From contig NZ_CP014504.1 of NCBI RefSeq assembly GCF_001590605.1, forward strand, positions 4,526,001-4,590,000: a stretch of 64,000 nucleotides of DNA, in the 5' to 3' direction. A program made the position numbers and the translations under genes. Shown one piece after another: positions 17,242-25,981 of the stretch (positions are counted from its first letter, which is position 1; each line of letters starts with the position of its first letter). Below the pieces are notes generated by a model, which did no database searches, was not told the DNA's origin, and saw only the letters and a program-made list of their open reading frames with translations. This DNA is from Pedobacter cryoconitis (GTDB taxonomy: Bacteria > Bacteroidota > Bacteroidia > Sphingobacteriales > Sphingobacteriaceae).

Positions 17242-18537
17242 TTAATAGTGACATTTACCACACTCAATTCCACCTAATGCTGCAGGTGTAATTTTCTCAC
17301 CTTTTTTGATTTTCTCATGAGCCTCAATAATTTTGGTGTAGAATGCGTTGTCTTTAACTTCTAACTTGGTGTCTTTATGACAGTTGATACACCATTTCAT
17401 GGTTAGAGGAGAATACTGATAGATCTCTTCCATTGTATTCACTGGTCCGTGACAAGCAAAACAAACTGGTTCGTTTGGTTTCAACCCTTTTTCTTTACGG
17501 ATAGCTTCTTCAGCTACAACAACGTGTTGTGAGTGATTGAAGTAAGCGAAATCAGGAAGGTTGTGAACACGTACCCACTCAATTGGTTTTTCTTTAGACT
17601 TGTCATAAGTCATTTTATCTGCATCATAACCTAATGCATTGTAGATTTTCTGAATCTCAGGAGAGATGTTTCCATCATGGCTGTCTCTGGCCTGAACCTG
17701 TTTGTGACAGTTCATACAAACGTTAAGCGAAGGTATGGTTGCGTTTTTAGATTCGAATGCACCAGCATGACAGTACTGACAATCAATCTGGTTTACACCA
17801 GCGTGTAATTCGTGAGAGAACTTAATCGGCTGTGTTGGCTGGTAACCTGTAGAAACACCAGTGTTCCACATGCCCATCCATCCAAATGAACCTAAGCTTA
17901 TCACTAAGCACAGGATCACGAAGAAAACAAACTTCTTGTTTTTGAATAACTGACCAATGCCAGCTAACATCGACGCTTTCTCTTCGTCTTCTTCGATTTC
18001 TACACCTTGTTTTTTCAGGATCAGGCGCTCAAGCATTTTAATTGCTCTTGCCAGGATCACTAATACAATAATAGAGATCAGGATTACAGCAATTACTCCT
18101 ACGATAGAGAAGTTTGAAACTTCATCAGAACCAGTAGCTGCACCAGCAGCTTCTACTTTCTTAGGCTCACCTACTTTTACGTAAGCAAGGATGCTTTTAA
18201 TCTGCTCAGGCGTTAATGATGGAAACGCTGTCATATCGGCATTCGGATTGAACTTTGAAGCCTCTACAGCCTCTTTGTCTCCCGACGCGATAAATGCCGG
18301 AGCATTGTTGATCCATTTTAACAAAAACGCTTCGCTCTTTGTAGGTACAATCGTTTGTAATGCCGGGCCGATCAAATCGCGGTCCAGCGCATGACATGAA
18401 GTACATTTTTCCTTGAAGATTTTTCTACCTTCTACTGCGTCTTGTGCTTGCGTACCAGAAACGATTAAAACAGATAGAGCCGTAAACATAAATGCCGACT
18501 TCCAAACTCTTCTAATGATCAATGAGATATTCCTCAT
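17242..18537 (-). CDS. actA: Alternative complex III multiheme cytochrome c ActA
   Basis: A 431-residue protein with six CxxCH motifs. One is in an N-terminal cytochrome c domain after a signal peptide (Cys45-His49) and five lie in a C-terminal pentaheme domain (about 250-431). Two hydrophobic helices at about 143-165 and 203-222 separate them. This monoheme-plus-pentaheme fusion matches the six-heme ActA known from Flavobacterium johnsoniae alternative complex III. It is the first gene of the act-cox run, so the main promoter should lie upstream. Confidence 0.95.
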   Translation of the reverse strand: MRNISLIIRRVWKSAFMFTALSVLIVSGTQAQDAVEGRKIFKEKCTSCHALDRDLIGPALQTIVPTKSEAFLLKWINNAPAFIASGDKEAVEASKFNPNADMTAFPSLTPEQIKSILAYVKVGEPKKVEAAGAATGSDEVSNFSIVGVIAVILISIIVLVILARAIKMLERLILKKQGVEIEEDEEKASMLAGIGQLFKNKKFVFFVILCLVISLGSFGWMGMWNTGVSTGYQPTQPIKFSHELHAGVNQIDCQYCHAGAFESKNATIPSLNVCMNCHKQVQARDSHDGNISPEIQKIYNALGYDADKMTYDKSKEKPIEWVRVHNLPDFAYFNHSQHVVVAEEAIRKEKGLKPNEPVCFACHGPVNTMEEIYQYSPLTMKWCINCHKDTKLEVKDNAFYTKIIEAHEKIKKGEKITPAALGGIECGKCHY

Positions 18538-18618
18538 AATGAGTATTTTATGCTTTATTTTAAAAAACTGTAATGAACGTATTGATGTTTAAACTCTTGT
18601 TCTTCACCAAAACGTCCA

Positions 18619-18652
18619 CAAAAGTAAAATTTATTAAGTTACCAATGACAAA
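18619..18652 (-). promoter_or_regulatory. Candidate promoter of the act-cox cluster
   Basis: On the minus strand positions 18626-18619 read TACTTTTG (TAnnTTTG) and 18652-18649 read TTTG, with 22 nt between, one more than the usual Bacteroidota spacing of 19-21. The start site would be near 18612, giving a leader of about 75 nt to actA. The spacing makes this moderate at best. Confidence 0.45.
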
Positions 18653-18716
18653 GAAATGACAGTAAATACAATTTATAATCATTCTAAACTTTTCCATTTT
18701 ATGGCTTTAAACGAAG

Positions 18717-18748
18717 AAAATCAGCAAATTTTTCTATTTGCTGATTTT
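18717..18748 (-). terminator. Terminator after the deoxyhypusine-synthase-like gene
   Basis: A perfect 13-bp inverted repeat (18717-18729 with 18736-18748, 6-nt loop) lies 40 nt past the stop codon at 18789. The outer arms are A/T runs, which on the minus strand give a U-rich end. It isolates this gene from the act cluster. Confidence 0.7.
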
Positions 18749-18788
18749 CTATACGACAAAAATCCAGATAAGGATTTGGAATTATAAT

Positions 18789-19769
18789 TTACATTTTTAA
18801 TATCCAGGCAAAAATCAATGGAGCAACGATAGTTGCATCAGATTCCACGATAAACTTAGGCGTATTGATGTCCAGCTTGCCCCAGGTGATCTTTTCGTTT
18901 GGTACAGCACCAGAATACGATCCATAAGAAGTTGTAGAATCAGAGATCTGGCAGAAGTAAGTCCAGAAAGGAATATTCTCCATTTCCATATCCTGATATA
19001 ACATAGGCACTACACAAATCGGGAAATCTCCAGCAATACCACCACCAATCTGGAAGAATCCGATCCCTTTTCCGCCACTGTTTTTAATATACCAGTCCGC
19101 AAGGTAACCCATGTACTCAATTCCACTTTTCACTGTAGAAGCCTGTAACTCATTTTTCATTACATAAGAAGCGAAGATATTTCCCATCGTTGAATCTTCC
19201 CATCCCGGAACTACAATCGGCAGATTTTTTTCTGCAGCCGCAAGCATCCATGAATTTTTAGGATCAATTTCATAATATTGCTCAAGTACACCGCTCAATA
19301 ACATTTTGTACATATACTCATGCGGAAAATAACGCTCACCTGCTTTTTCTGCATTCGTCCAGATCTCCTGAATATGTTTTTGTAAACGTCTGAAAGCTTC
19401 TTCTTCAGGAATACAAGTATCAGTTACACGGTTATAATGGTTTTCCAATAAATCCCACTCGTCCTGAGGAGTTAAATCACGGTAGTTAGGTACACGTTTA
19501 TAATGTGAATGGGCAACAAGGTTCATAATATCCTCTTCCAGATTCGCACCTGTACATGAAATTATAGAAACTTTATCCTGACGGATCATCTCTGCTAATG
19601 AAATTCCCAATTCGGCAGTACTCATTGCACCAGCCAGGGTAATCATCATTTTTCCACCTTCATCTAAATGCGTTTCATAGCCTTTAGCCGCATCCATCAT
19701 TGCTGCTGCATTGAAATGGAGGTAATGCCCTTCCATGAATTTTGATATTGGTCCTCTTGTTACGCTCAT
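18789..19769 (-). CDS. Deoxyhypusine synthase family protein
   Basis: From the ATG at 19769 the protein has 326 residues; a 13-residue upstream extension looks untranslated. It has the deoxyhypusine synthase family pattern: MITLAGAMSTAELG, ISCTGANLEEDI, GIGFFQIGGGIAGD and a late SYGSYSGAVPNEKITWGK. The Lys298 in WGK aligns with the catalytic lysine of the eukaryotic enzyme. Bacteria lack eIF5A, and bacterial family members have been linked to polyamine transfer such as homospermidine synthesis, so the substrate here is open. It is monocistronic, with its own terminator. Confidence 0.85.
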   Translation of the reverse strand: MSVTRGPISKFMEGHYLHFNAAAMMDAAKGYETHLDEGGKMMITLAGAMSTAELGISLAEMIRQDKVSIISCTGANLEEDIMNLVAHSHYKRVPNYRDLTPQDEWDLLENHYNRVTDTCIPEEEAFRRLQKHIQEIWTNAEKAGERYFPHEYMYKMLLSGVLEQYYEIDPKNSWMLAAAEKNLPIVVPGWEDSTMGNIFASYVMKNELQASTVKSGIEYMGYLADWYIKNSGGKGIGFFQIGGGIAGDFPICVVPMLYQDMEMENIPFWTYFCQISDSTTSYGSYSGAVPNEKITWGKLDINTPKFIVESDATIVAPLIFAWILKM

Positions 19770-19805
19770 TTTAATTAAGATTATTCTGTTTTGTATAAAC
19801 CGCCG

Positions 19806-19813
19806 CAAAAATA
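19806..19813 (-). promoter_or_regulatory. Candidate -7 element for the deoxyhypusine-synthase-like gene
   Basis: Minus-strand positions 19813-19806 read TATTTTTG. The leader would be about 30 nt to the ATG at 19769, which supports that start over the longer reading from 19808 (which would begin inside the promoter). No clear -33 element was found. Confidence 0.4.
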
Positions 19814-19970
19814 AGGAAATATTCGTTAAAAACGATCCCTGCCCCTACACCATATTATTAATGAATATTATTTTATTTAGAATAATTATAAATAATGTAT
19901 TATGTTTGAACTATTCCAACAAAGCCGTTCTCATTTTATGCTCAATTGTTAAACTCAAAAATGCAATCCT

Positions 19971-20309
19971 ATGTGCAAAACAATAGTTTTAAGTTCAGGA
20001 AAAGACACTGCAATATCTCATTGCCCATGCTGTGATGTATTTTACATCTGGCACAATAATCTCTTGTTAAACTTCACCCACAATGATTTTCTAAATTTTA
20101 AAGACATCATTCAAAATTTCTCCTTCTCAGAAACCAGTCTGCCCTTTCCAGACAAAAAAGAGAGAATATTATTACGTACCCCCAATGAAGACATCAGCTT
20201 CGCCTTTACACATGATGAACTGGATTCCTTCCGGTCTATGCTGAACGAAGCTGTATTTATGAAAGAAGTTTATACCTTGATGGGAACAGAACCCGGAACA
20301 AATCATTAG
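19971..20309 (+). CDS. Hypothetical protein, 112 aa, with a CPCC motif
   Basis: A small soluble protein with Cys2 and a Cys cluster at about 18-21 (HCPCCDV), followed by alternating hydrophobic and acidic segments. It may belong to a short Bacteroidota family such as DUF6686, but that number is from memory and uncertain. No signal peptide or membrane helix. The start is ATG at 19971, and a downstream gene on the same strand begins 90 nt later. Function unknown. Confidence 0.6.
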   Translation: MCKTIVLSSGKDTAISHCPCCDVFYIWHNNLLLNFTHNDFLNFKDIIQNFSFSETSLPFPDKKERILLRTPNEDISFAFTHDELDSFRSMLNEAVFMKEVYTLMGTEPGTNH

Positions 20310-20398
20310 CGATAAATAAAGCCGCACCAGATTTTACTCATAAATTGCTTACTTTAGCGCCTTTATTTTACGCATTATAACTACGCGCAACCCCTCTA

Positions 20399-21529
20399 AT
20401 GAGAAAACTTTTGCTTTCCACCACCCTATTGCTCTCAACGCTTCATGGATTTGGACAAATGAAACTGATCAAACGTATGTTATCAGAAGATTTGGATACA
20501 ACACGTAAAGCGAGTTTTATGCCACTTCCCCTGCTAAGATATGCTCAGGAAACAGGATTAGAGTTTGGCTTTGGCGGTCTTTATTCCACTTATATGGATC
20601 GGAAAGATACCTTAAACCGTAGTTCTAATTTTTCAACAGTCCTCTCCTTTTCTACTGAAAAACAATATAATGTAAGTCTGAAAGGTGACGTGTGGACTAA
20701 ACACAACGCCTTTCACCTCATCAGCGAACTCAGGTTCAGAAGTATGCCTTTTGACTTTTACGGCATCGGTAACCAAACACTGGAAGCCAACAAAGACAGG
20801 CTGGTACAACGTCAGATGAGAGCCTTCTTTGACGTAGAAAAAAACATACTCCCCTATTTCTATACAGGCGTATCCTTAGGCTTTGAAAACTTTAGTTTTA
20901 AAGATAAAGAACCAGGGGGCATTTACGAAACAGATCCGGCAATACTAGGCAAAAATGGAGGATCAGTAGTTTACCTGGGTGTATCTCAAACTTACGACAC
21001 CAGGAATTCGAACAACTACCCTACTAAAGGATTCTTCGGAAGAGTATCCTACCAGTATGCCCCTAATATTTTTGGGGGAAATGATTTTACAGGCAGCCAG
21101 ATTAAAGTTGTTGTCCGTAACTTCTGGCCACTTTCCAGAAAATTTGTATTGGGCGTAAACGGTATCTATCATACCTTACAAAGCAATAATACACCATTCT
21201 ATCTTTTACCACAATTGGGTAATGACGAAATGATGCGCGGCTATTACTCAGGCCGTTATAGAGATGAAAACCTGCTGGCTGCACAAACAGAATTACGCTA
21301 CCGCTACAATAACCGCTTCGGCTTAGTTGCATTTGGGGGCGGCGGACGCGTTTTTGCAAACGGAGATTTCTCCCTTAAACAATTTAAGCCATCTATCGGA
21401 GCTGGTGTGAGATACTTCTACGATCCGGCTAAAGGCCTGAGCGTAAGAGCAGACTATGCAGTTGGAGAGAAAAGACCGAACGAAGCCAGACAATCAGGGT
21501 TTTACCTGAGCCTGGCAGAAGCATTTTAG
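20399..21529 (+). CDS. Omp85-type outer membrane barrel protein without POTRA domains
   Basis: A 376-residue protein with a signal peptide (about 1-19), then alternating beta strands rich in aromatic residues and ending in Phe, as expected for an outer membrane barrel. The pattern (PLLRYAQETGLEFGFGG, YDTRNSNNYPTKGFF, LLPQLGNDEMMRGYYSGRYRD) matches the BamA/TamA surface-antigen domain, and there is no room for POTRA repeats. It is a barrel-only member, common in Bacteroidota, with unknown cargo. It is convergent with the methyltransferase gene, sharing 4 nt. Confidence 0.85.
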   Translation: MRKLLLSTTLLLSTLHGFGQMKLIKRMLSEDLDTTRKASFMPLPLLRYAQETGLEFGFGGLYSTYMDRKDTLNRSSNFSTVLSFSTEKQYNVSLKGDVWTKHNAFHLISELRFRSMPFDFYGIGNQTLEANKDRLVQRQMRAFFDVEKNILPYFYTGVSLGFENFSFKDKEPGGIYETDPAILGKNGGSVVYLGVSQTYDTRNSNNYPTKGFFGRVSYQYAPNIFGGNDFTGSQIKVVVRNFWPLSRKFVLGVNGIYHTLQSNNTPFYLLPQLGNDEMMRGYYSGRYRDENLLAAQTELRYRYNNRFGLVAFGGGGRVFANGDFSLKQFKPSIGAGVRYFYDPAKGLSVRADYAVGEKRPNEARQSGFYLSLAEAF

Positions 21530-22308
21530 AACTTAATCTTAAAATGTTCCTTTTGCTGACCTTTTTTGAAGTAAACCAGTCCGATCCAGAATAAATCAAC
21601 TGTTACCGTTACGTCCGGATGGTTCTTGATTTCTTCCCAGGCTTCCTTCATTCCTTTACTCCAGTAAATATCATCGAAGATCAGTAATGTATCCTCATGA
21701 ACCTTTGGCAAACACCATTTAAAGTAATTTATGGTTGCATCTTTACGGTGATTACCATCAATATAAACAAAATCCAGTTTTGGGGCGTGTTCAATCACCG
21801 CTGGTAACAACACATCAAAATTACCAACTTGTAACTCTATATTATCGAGCTCAAGGTCCTGGAAGTTCTCATAAGCCTTTTTGGCAGTTTCCGGACAACC
21901 CTCAATCGTAACGATATCTGAATCAGGGCAAGCCTTAGACAAATAAGCCGTCGTAATCCCCAGGCAAGTACCCAATTCAATTAAATTAGCCGGCTTACTA
22001 TTTTTTGCCAGGCGATAAATTAATTGAGCTAACCTAGGAGACTTTAAAGCATTTTTAGCGATTTCCTTTACCTTTTTTGTACGGTTTTTGTTCAGATGAG
22101 AACCAGCACCAAGATCAGTAACCGTAATTAAGGCATCGTCATTTAAAAGTTTTTTTCTTTGTTCCTCAATACCTTTGTATTCAGTTTTGGAGTTAAAATC
22201 GTAAATTACCTTATCTACCAAATGATAGACAAAAGGCGAATGAGTTCCGTGTCTGCTTTTAGAGGTTAAACGATGTTTCAGATAGTCGCTGATAAATTGT
22301 AATGCCAT
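21526..22308 (-). CDS. Class I SAM-dependent methyltransferase
   Basis: A 260-residue protein. The SAM-binding motif LIELGTCLGITTAYLS and the following acidic strand end (VTIEGCP) mark a Rossmann methyltransferase. FVYIDGNHRKDATINYF fits the motif IV of O-methyltransferases. The N-terminal 90 residues are a helical cap. Substrate is unknown. A TAnnTTTG element ends 5 nt before the ATG, suggesting a leaderless transcript. Confidence 0.8.
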   Translation of the reverse strand: MALQFISDYLKHRLTSKSRHGTHSPFVYHLVDKVIYDFNSKTEYKGIEEQRKKLLNDDALITVTDLGAGSHLNKNRTKKVKEIAKNALKSPRLAQLIYRLAKNSKPANLIELGTCLGITTAYLSKACPDSDIVTIEGCPETAKKAYENFQDLELDNIELQVGNFDVLLPAVIEHAPKLDFVYIDGNHRKDATINYFKWCLPKVHEDTLLIFDDIYWSKGMKEAWEEIKNHPDVTVTVDLFWIGLVYFKKGQQKEHFKIKF

Positions 22309-22313
22309 AACTG

Positions 22314-22321
22314 CAAAAATA
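22314..22321 (-). promoter_or_regulatory. Candidate -7 element adjoining the methyltransferase start codon
   Basis: Minus-strand positions 22321-22314 read TATTTTTG and stand 5 nt from the ATG. If used, transcription would start at or beside the first base of the start codon. The 44-nt intergenic region is shared with the divergent SirB1-family gene. Confidence 0.4.
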
Positions 22322-22352
22322 GATAAACGATTATTCTAATTGGTATTTTTTA

Positions 22353-23222
22353 ATGGAAAATAGTACAGAAATAAAAGCACTGGTAAAATTACTCGATGAT
22401 ACTGACCAGGAAGTTTTTGAACAAGTAGCAAAACGTCTCCTTGAACACGGAACATCAGTCATTCATTTTCTGGAAACAGAATGGGAGAAATCCCTGGATA
22501 CACTCTTGCAGGAAAGAATAGAAAACATTGTCCATCAAATCCAGTTTAACACCGTCAAAGAAGACCTTAACCTTTGGTATCAGAGCGGTGCGTTCGACCT
22601 TTTGCAAGGCGCCTTAGTCATTAACCGGTATCAATATCCTGACCTTGACGAACAGAAAGTAATCAACCAGATTGAAGAGCTTAAAAGAGAAATCTGGACT
22701 AACCTGCAATACGAAATGAGTTCTGTAGAGAAAATCAAACTCATTAACCACATCTTTTACAACATTCACGGCTTTAAAGGCAATACTAAAAACCACCACG
22801 ATCCGCAGAACTCTTACATAAACCAGGTGCTGGATACCAAAAAAGGGAACCAGATTTCGCTGGCTATTATTTATGCCACTATCGCACAGAAACTTGACAT
22901 TCCGGTTTATGGCGTCAACCTGCCGCAGCATTTTATACTCGGTTATATTGATGAAAGCAAAAGAGAAGAAAATGAATTCGGGGTATTATTTTACATCAAT
23001 GCCTTTAACAAAGGAGCTATTTTTGGCAAACACGACGTAGACCAGTTTTTACGCCAGCTGAACCTGCAGCCACTACCAGGTTTTTATGCCCCATGCAGTA
23101 ACGTAGAAATTATCCGCAGGATTATCCGCAACCTGATCTCAGCTTATGAAAACCTTGGCAATCCGGATAAAGTAGAAGAATTGAAAGAATTACAGGATAT
23201 CCTGGTCAAAAGTGAGCTCTAG
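22353..23222 (+). CDS. SirB1 family protein (transglutaminase-like)
   Basis: A 289-residue protein. The central region (about 85-250) matches the SirB1 transglutaminase-like domain, with INHIFYNIHGFKGNT, SYINQVLDTKKGNQISLAIIYATIAQKL and NLPQHFILGY. The catalytic Cys of true transglutaminases is not evident in the GNQISL region, which is usual for SirB1 proteins. N- and C-terminal helices suggest TPR-like packing. The biochemical role is not established. Its end overlaps the convergent esterase gene by 4 nt. Confidence 0.85.
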   Translation: MENSTEIKALVKLLDDTDQEVFEQVAKRLLEHGTSVIHFLETEWEKSLDTLLQERIENIVHQIQFNTVKEDLNLWYQSGAFDLLQGALVINRYQYPDLDEQKVINQIEELKREIWTNLQYEMSSVEKIKLINHIFYNIHGFKGNTKNHHDPQNSYINQVLDTKKGNQISLAIIYATIAQKLDIPVYGVNLPQHFILGYIDESKREENEFGVLFYINAFNKGAIFGKHDVDQFLRQLNLQPLPGFYAPCSNVEIIRRIIRNLISAYENLGNPDKVEELKELQDILVKSEL

Positions 23223-24148
23223 TTTGCAGTTAACAACTGATTAGCCAGCATCCATTCCTGCAAACGAAGAAACCAATCGTCAGAAGTCTTCTTATTGTGC
23301 ATACCATACCCATGCCCGCCTGCCTGGTAAAGATGGGTTTCTACAGGAACCTTATTCTTCACCATAGCCTGGTTAAACAGGATGGTATTTTCGACCGGAA
23401 CAGTATCATCATCATTTGCATGAACCAGGAAACTTACCGGCGTCTGCGCATTCACATGCAACTCATTAGAGAAGTACTCCTTTTGTGCCTGCGTAGCATC
23501 CGGGCCGAGCAGATTTTTTACAGAGCCTGTATGCGCTGAAGCCGTAAAACTGATTACCGGATAAATCAATACCGCAAAATCAGGTCTGAGACTCAATCCC
23601 TCGGGATCCTTAATTTTAAGATCTCCATAATGAACCGCAAGCGAAGCCGCAAGATGTCCACCAGCAGAGAAACCCATAATTCCGATTTTCGAAGGATTAA
23701 TATGCCAGGCCGCTGCATTTTTACGGACCAGATAAATTGCCTGCTGCGCATCCTGTAAAGGTCCAGAAGACCGGTCGACCATAATCGTGTCACTCGGCAA
23801 ACGATATTTTAACACAAACGCTGTTACACCCTGTGCAGCAAAACGGCGTGCCACTTCCTCTCCCTCATGGTCAGTAGCGAGAAAAGCATAACCACCGCCA
23901 GGACAAATAATCACAGCCGTTCCATTTGCCTTCTGCGGATCAGCCGCATAAAGACTGAGCGAAGGATCAGTGACCTTGCTCAGTCCAAAAACTTTACCCT
24001 TAATGATTGTTTCTTTTTCCTTATAAGTAGCAGGAGCGGATTTTGCCCCCGGTATTTTTCCGGGATACAGCTTCATCACTTCCTGAGCCTGTACTCCACT
24101 CCCCACCAGTATTCCCATAACTAAAAGTAACCACCAATTTTTATACAT
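23219..24148 (-). CDS. Secreted alpha/beta hydrolase (esterase, acetylxylan-esterase-like)
   Basis: A 309-residue protein with a signal peptide (about 1-21). The alpha/beta hydrolase triad is visible: nucleophile Ser in GFSAGG, Asp in HANDDDTVP and His in AGGHGYG. CPGGGYAFLATDHEGEEVARRFA is the oxyanion-hole region seen in carbohydrate esterases of the BD-FAE/CE-like group. Likely periplasmic carbohydrate or general esterase. Its ATG shares one base with the prfB stop codon, so the pair is coupled. Confidence 0.85.
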   Translation of the reverse strand: MYKNWWLLLVMGILVGSGVQAQEVMKLYPGKIPGAKSAPATYKEKETIIKGKVFGLSKVTDPSLSLYAADPQKANGTAVIICPGGGYAFLATDHEGEEVARRFAAQGVTAFVLKYRLPSDTIMVDRSSGPLQDAQQAIYLVRKNAAAWHINPSKIGIMGFSAGGHLAASLAVHYGDLKIKDPEGLSLRPDFAVLIYPVISFTASAHTGSVKNLLGPDATQAQKEYFSNELHVNAQTPVSFLVHANDDDTVPVENTILFNQAMVKNKVPVETHLYQAGGHGYGMHNKKTSDDWFLRLQEWMLANQLLTAN

Positions 24149-25225
24149 TAGAATTCCATTAAATATGCTTTCAAAAAATCATTCAGCTCTCCATCAAGGA
24201 CAGCCTGTGCATTAGAAGTTTCATAATTAGTTCTCAGATCTTTCACCAGTTTATACGGATGTAAAACATAGTTCCTGATTTGCGAACCCCACTCAATCTT
24301 CATTTTTGAACCTTCAACAGCAGCAGAAGCAATCATTCTTTCGCGCATGACAGCTTCATATAACTGTGACTTCAGGAGTCTTAACGCATTCTCCTTGTTC
24401 TGCAATTGAGAACGCGATTCCTGGTTTTTAATTACAATACCAGAAGGTTTATGATACAAACGTACCGCAGTTTCCACTTTATTTACATTTTGTCCACCCG
24501 CTCCACCAGAACGGAAAGTCTCAAATTCAATATCCGCATCCTTGATCTCAATCTCGATCGTATCATCCACTAATGGATAAACATAAACAGAAGCGAATGA
24601 AGTATGCCGGCGTGCATTAGAATCAAAAGGAGAAATACGCACCAAACGATGCACTCCGTTTTCCCCCTTCAGATAACCATAAGAAAAATCTCCTGCAAAC
24701 TGTAAAGTAACCGATTTTACGCCAGTTACCTCTCCAGGCTGAAAATCCTGCTCCGTTACCTTGTAGCCGTTCTTTTCGCCCCACATGATATACATCCGCA
24801 TCAGCATGGCTGCCCAGTCACAACTTTCAGTTCCACCAGCACCCGCAGTAATCTGCATTACTGCATTCAGCTGATCTTCCTTGCTGCTCAACATATTTTT
24901 TAATTCCAGATCCTCGACCAGGTGCAGACACTTTTCGTACTGCTCCTCCATCTCCTCCTTGGTGGCATCTCCGGATTGCAGGAAATCAAATAAGACCTGT
25001 GTATCCTCAAACTCCGCGTTCACTTTCTGCCAGGCATCGGTCCACACTTTTTTGGAGTTCATTTCTGCCAAATGCTTTTCAGCCTTTTTGGGATCATCCC
25101 AAAAATCTGTTTGTAAGGTAAGCTCCTGTTCTATATAAATAGCTTCGAGTCGGGTTTCGACGTCAAAGATGCCTCCTCAGCGACGCTACTCTGTCCCTTA
25201 AATCCTGTATTTGTTCTTTTGTCAT
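24148..25225 (-). CDS. prfB: Peptide chain release factor 2, read through a programmed +1 frameshift
   Basis: The gene starts at the ATG at 25225 and meets an in-frame TGA after 20 codons (25165-25163). A +1 shift at CTT-TGA joins it to the long downstream frame, giving about 358 residues, close to E. coli RF2 (365). The stop-codon recognition motif SPF is at about 198-200 and the GGQ hydrolysis motif is at 243-245. The frameshift signal is AGG AGG CAT CTT TGA C, the same layout as in E. coli. RF2 releases peptides at UGA and UAA and autoregulates by this shift. Annotating only the downstream frame would lose about 50 residues. Confidence 0.95.
25163..25177 (-). promoter_or_regulatory. prfB programmed +1 frameshift site
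   Basis: Minus-strand codons 17-20 read AGG AGG CAT CTT followed by TGA C. The AGGAGG is an internal Shine-Dalgarno sequence placed 3 nt before the CTT slippery codon. Low RF2 lets the ribosome shift +1 and read GAC. Confidence 0.93.
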
Positions 25226-25230
25226 AAGCA

Positions 25231-25238
25231 CAAATATA
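25231..25238 (-). promoter_or_regulatory. Candidate -7 element adjoining the prfB start codon
   Basis: Minus-strand positions 25238-25231 read TATATTTG, ending 5 nt before the prfB ATG. This would yield a leaderless or nearly leaderless mRNA. It also supports the ATG at 25225 as the true start. Confidence 0.45.
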
Positions 25239-25242
25239 ACAC

Positions 25243-25277
25243 AAAAGGCTACCTGAACAACATCCAGATAGCCTTTT
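25243..25277 (-). terminator. Terminator after the 167-aa hypothetical gene
   Basis: An imperfect inverted repeat lies just downstream of the stop at 25297: 9 bp (25243-25251 with 25269-25277), one mismatch, then 3 more pairs, with an 8-9 nt loop and T-rich 3' arm. It separates this gene from prfB. Confidence 0.65.
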
Positions 25278-25296
25278 GCGAAATTAGTATCTATGT

Positions 25297-25800
25297 TTAG
25301 CTAAAAAGCCCTTTAAGCTTATCTACAATACCACCGCCTTCAGCACCTGCTTCCCCTTCTTTAGCACCAGTAAATAAGTTGGTCAGATCTGACAATTCAA
25401 ACTTTCCATCCGGCCCTGATATTTTGCTCAATACGTCTTTAATATCAAATGAGCTATCCTCAGGATCATTTGTTTTGTTAATGAATTTGCTAATTATGCC
25501 GGGAATAACTGAAGCAGCAATTCCTTTTGCTGTATCCAGGTTAATTCCCATGCCGGCCAATTTATCAATAAAACCAGCAGAAGCATCCTGCGCCACAGCA
25601 CTTCCCTCTACATTTCCACCTTTAAAAGCGTCTACAAGACCACCAATGTTACCAGAAGACAATTGTTGTTTTAAGGCCTCAATAATAGATCCCGAAGCCG
25701 CAGAAATCGCAGCCTCATTCTGTTCATCAGGAATTTCACTATTGTTGACAATAGCATCCTGAGTACTATCCTTTACCAGTTGATTTAAATTTTCTAACAT
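25297..25800 (-). CDS. Hypothetical protein, 167 aa, Gly/Ala/Ser rich
   Basis: An acidic protein without signal peptide or membrane helix. It has helical repeats with Gly-rich turns (SSGNIGGLVDAFKGG, FIDKLAGMGINLDTAKGIAASVIPGIISKFIN), reminiscent of DUF937/DUF2780-like small proteins, and a final DKLKGLFS amphipathic end. Homologues are common as single hypothetical genes in Bacteroidota, as far as I recall. Function unknown. Confidence 0.6.
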   Translation of the reverse strand: MLENLNQLVKDSTQDAIVNNSEIPDEQNEAAISAASGSIIEALKQQLSSGNIGGLVDAFKGGNVEGSAVAQDASAGFIDKLAGMGINLDTAKGIAASVIPGIISKFINKTNDPEDSSFDIKDVLSKISGPDGKFELSDLTNLFTGAKEGEAGAEGGGIVDKLKGLFS

Positions 25801-25981
25801 AATGGGTAGTTTTTAGAGGTGAACTGTTATTTCTTATTAAATATAATATAAATAAAAACCAGTGACAACCACTCATTTGACTGTTAAAAGTAAAATATTC
25901 AATTTAAAAGCCCGTTTTACTATTAAATACAATCCAATCTGCCGACATTTAAATTATACATTTACAGAAACACCATTATTT

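Noticed and set aside
25163..25225. In-frame stop near the start of prfB taken as a pseudogene or sequencing error
   Set aside because: The surrounding AGGAGG CAT CTT TGA C signal matches the known RF2 frameshift site and both frames join into a full-length RF2.
25862..25981. 40-residue N-terminal extension of Pgi
   Set aside because: Pgi begins normally at the ATG at 25982 and the resulting length equals that of E. coli Pgi.
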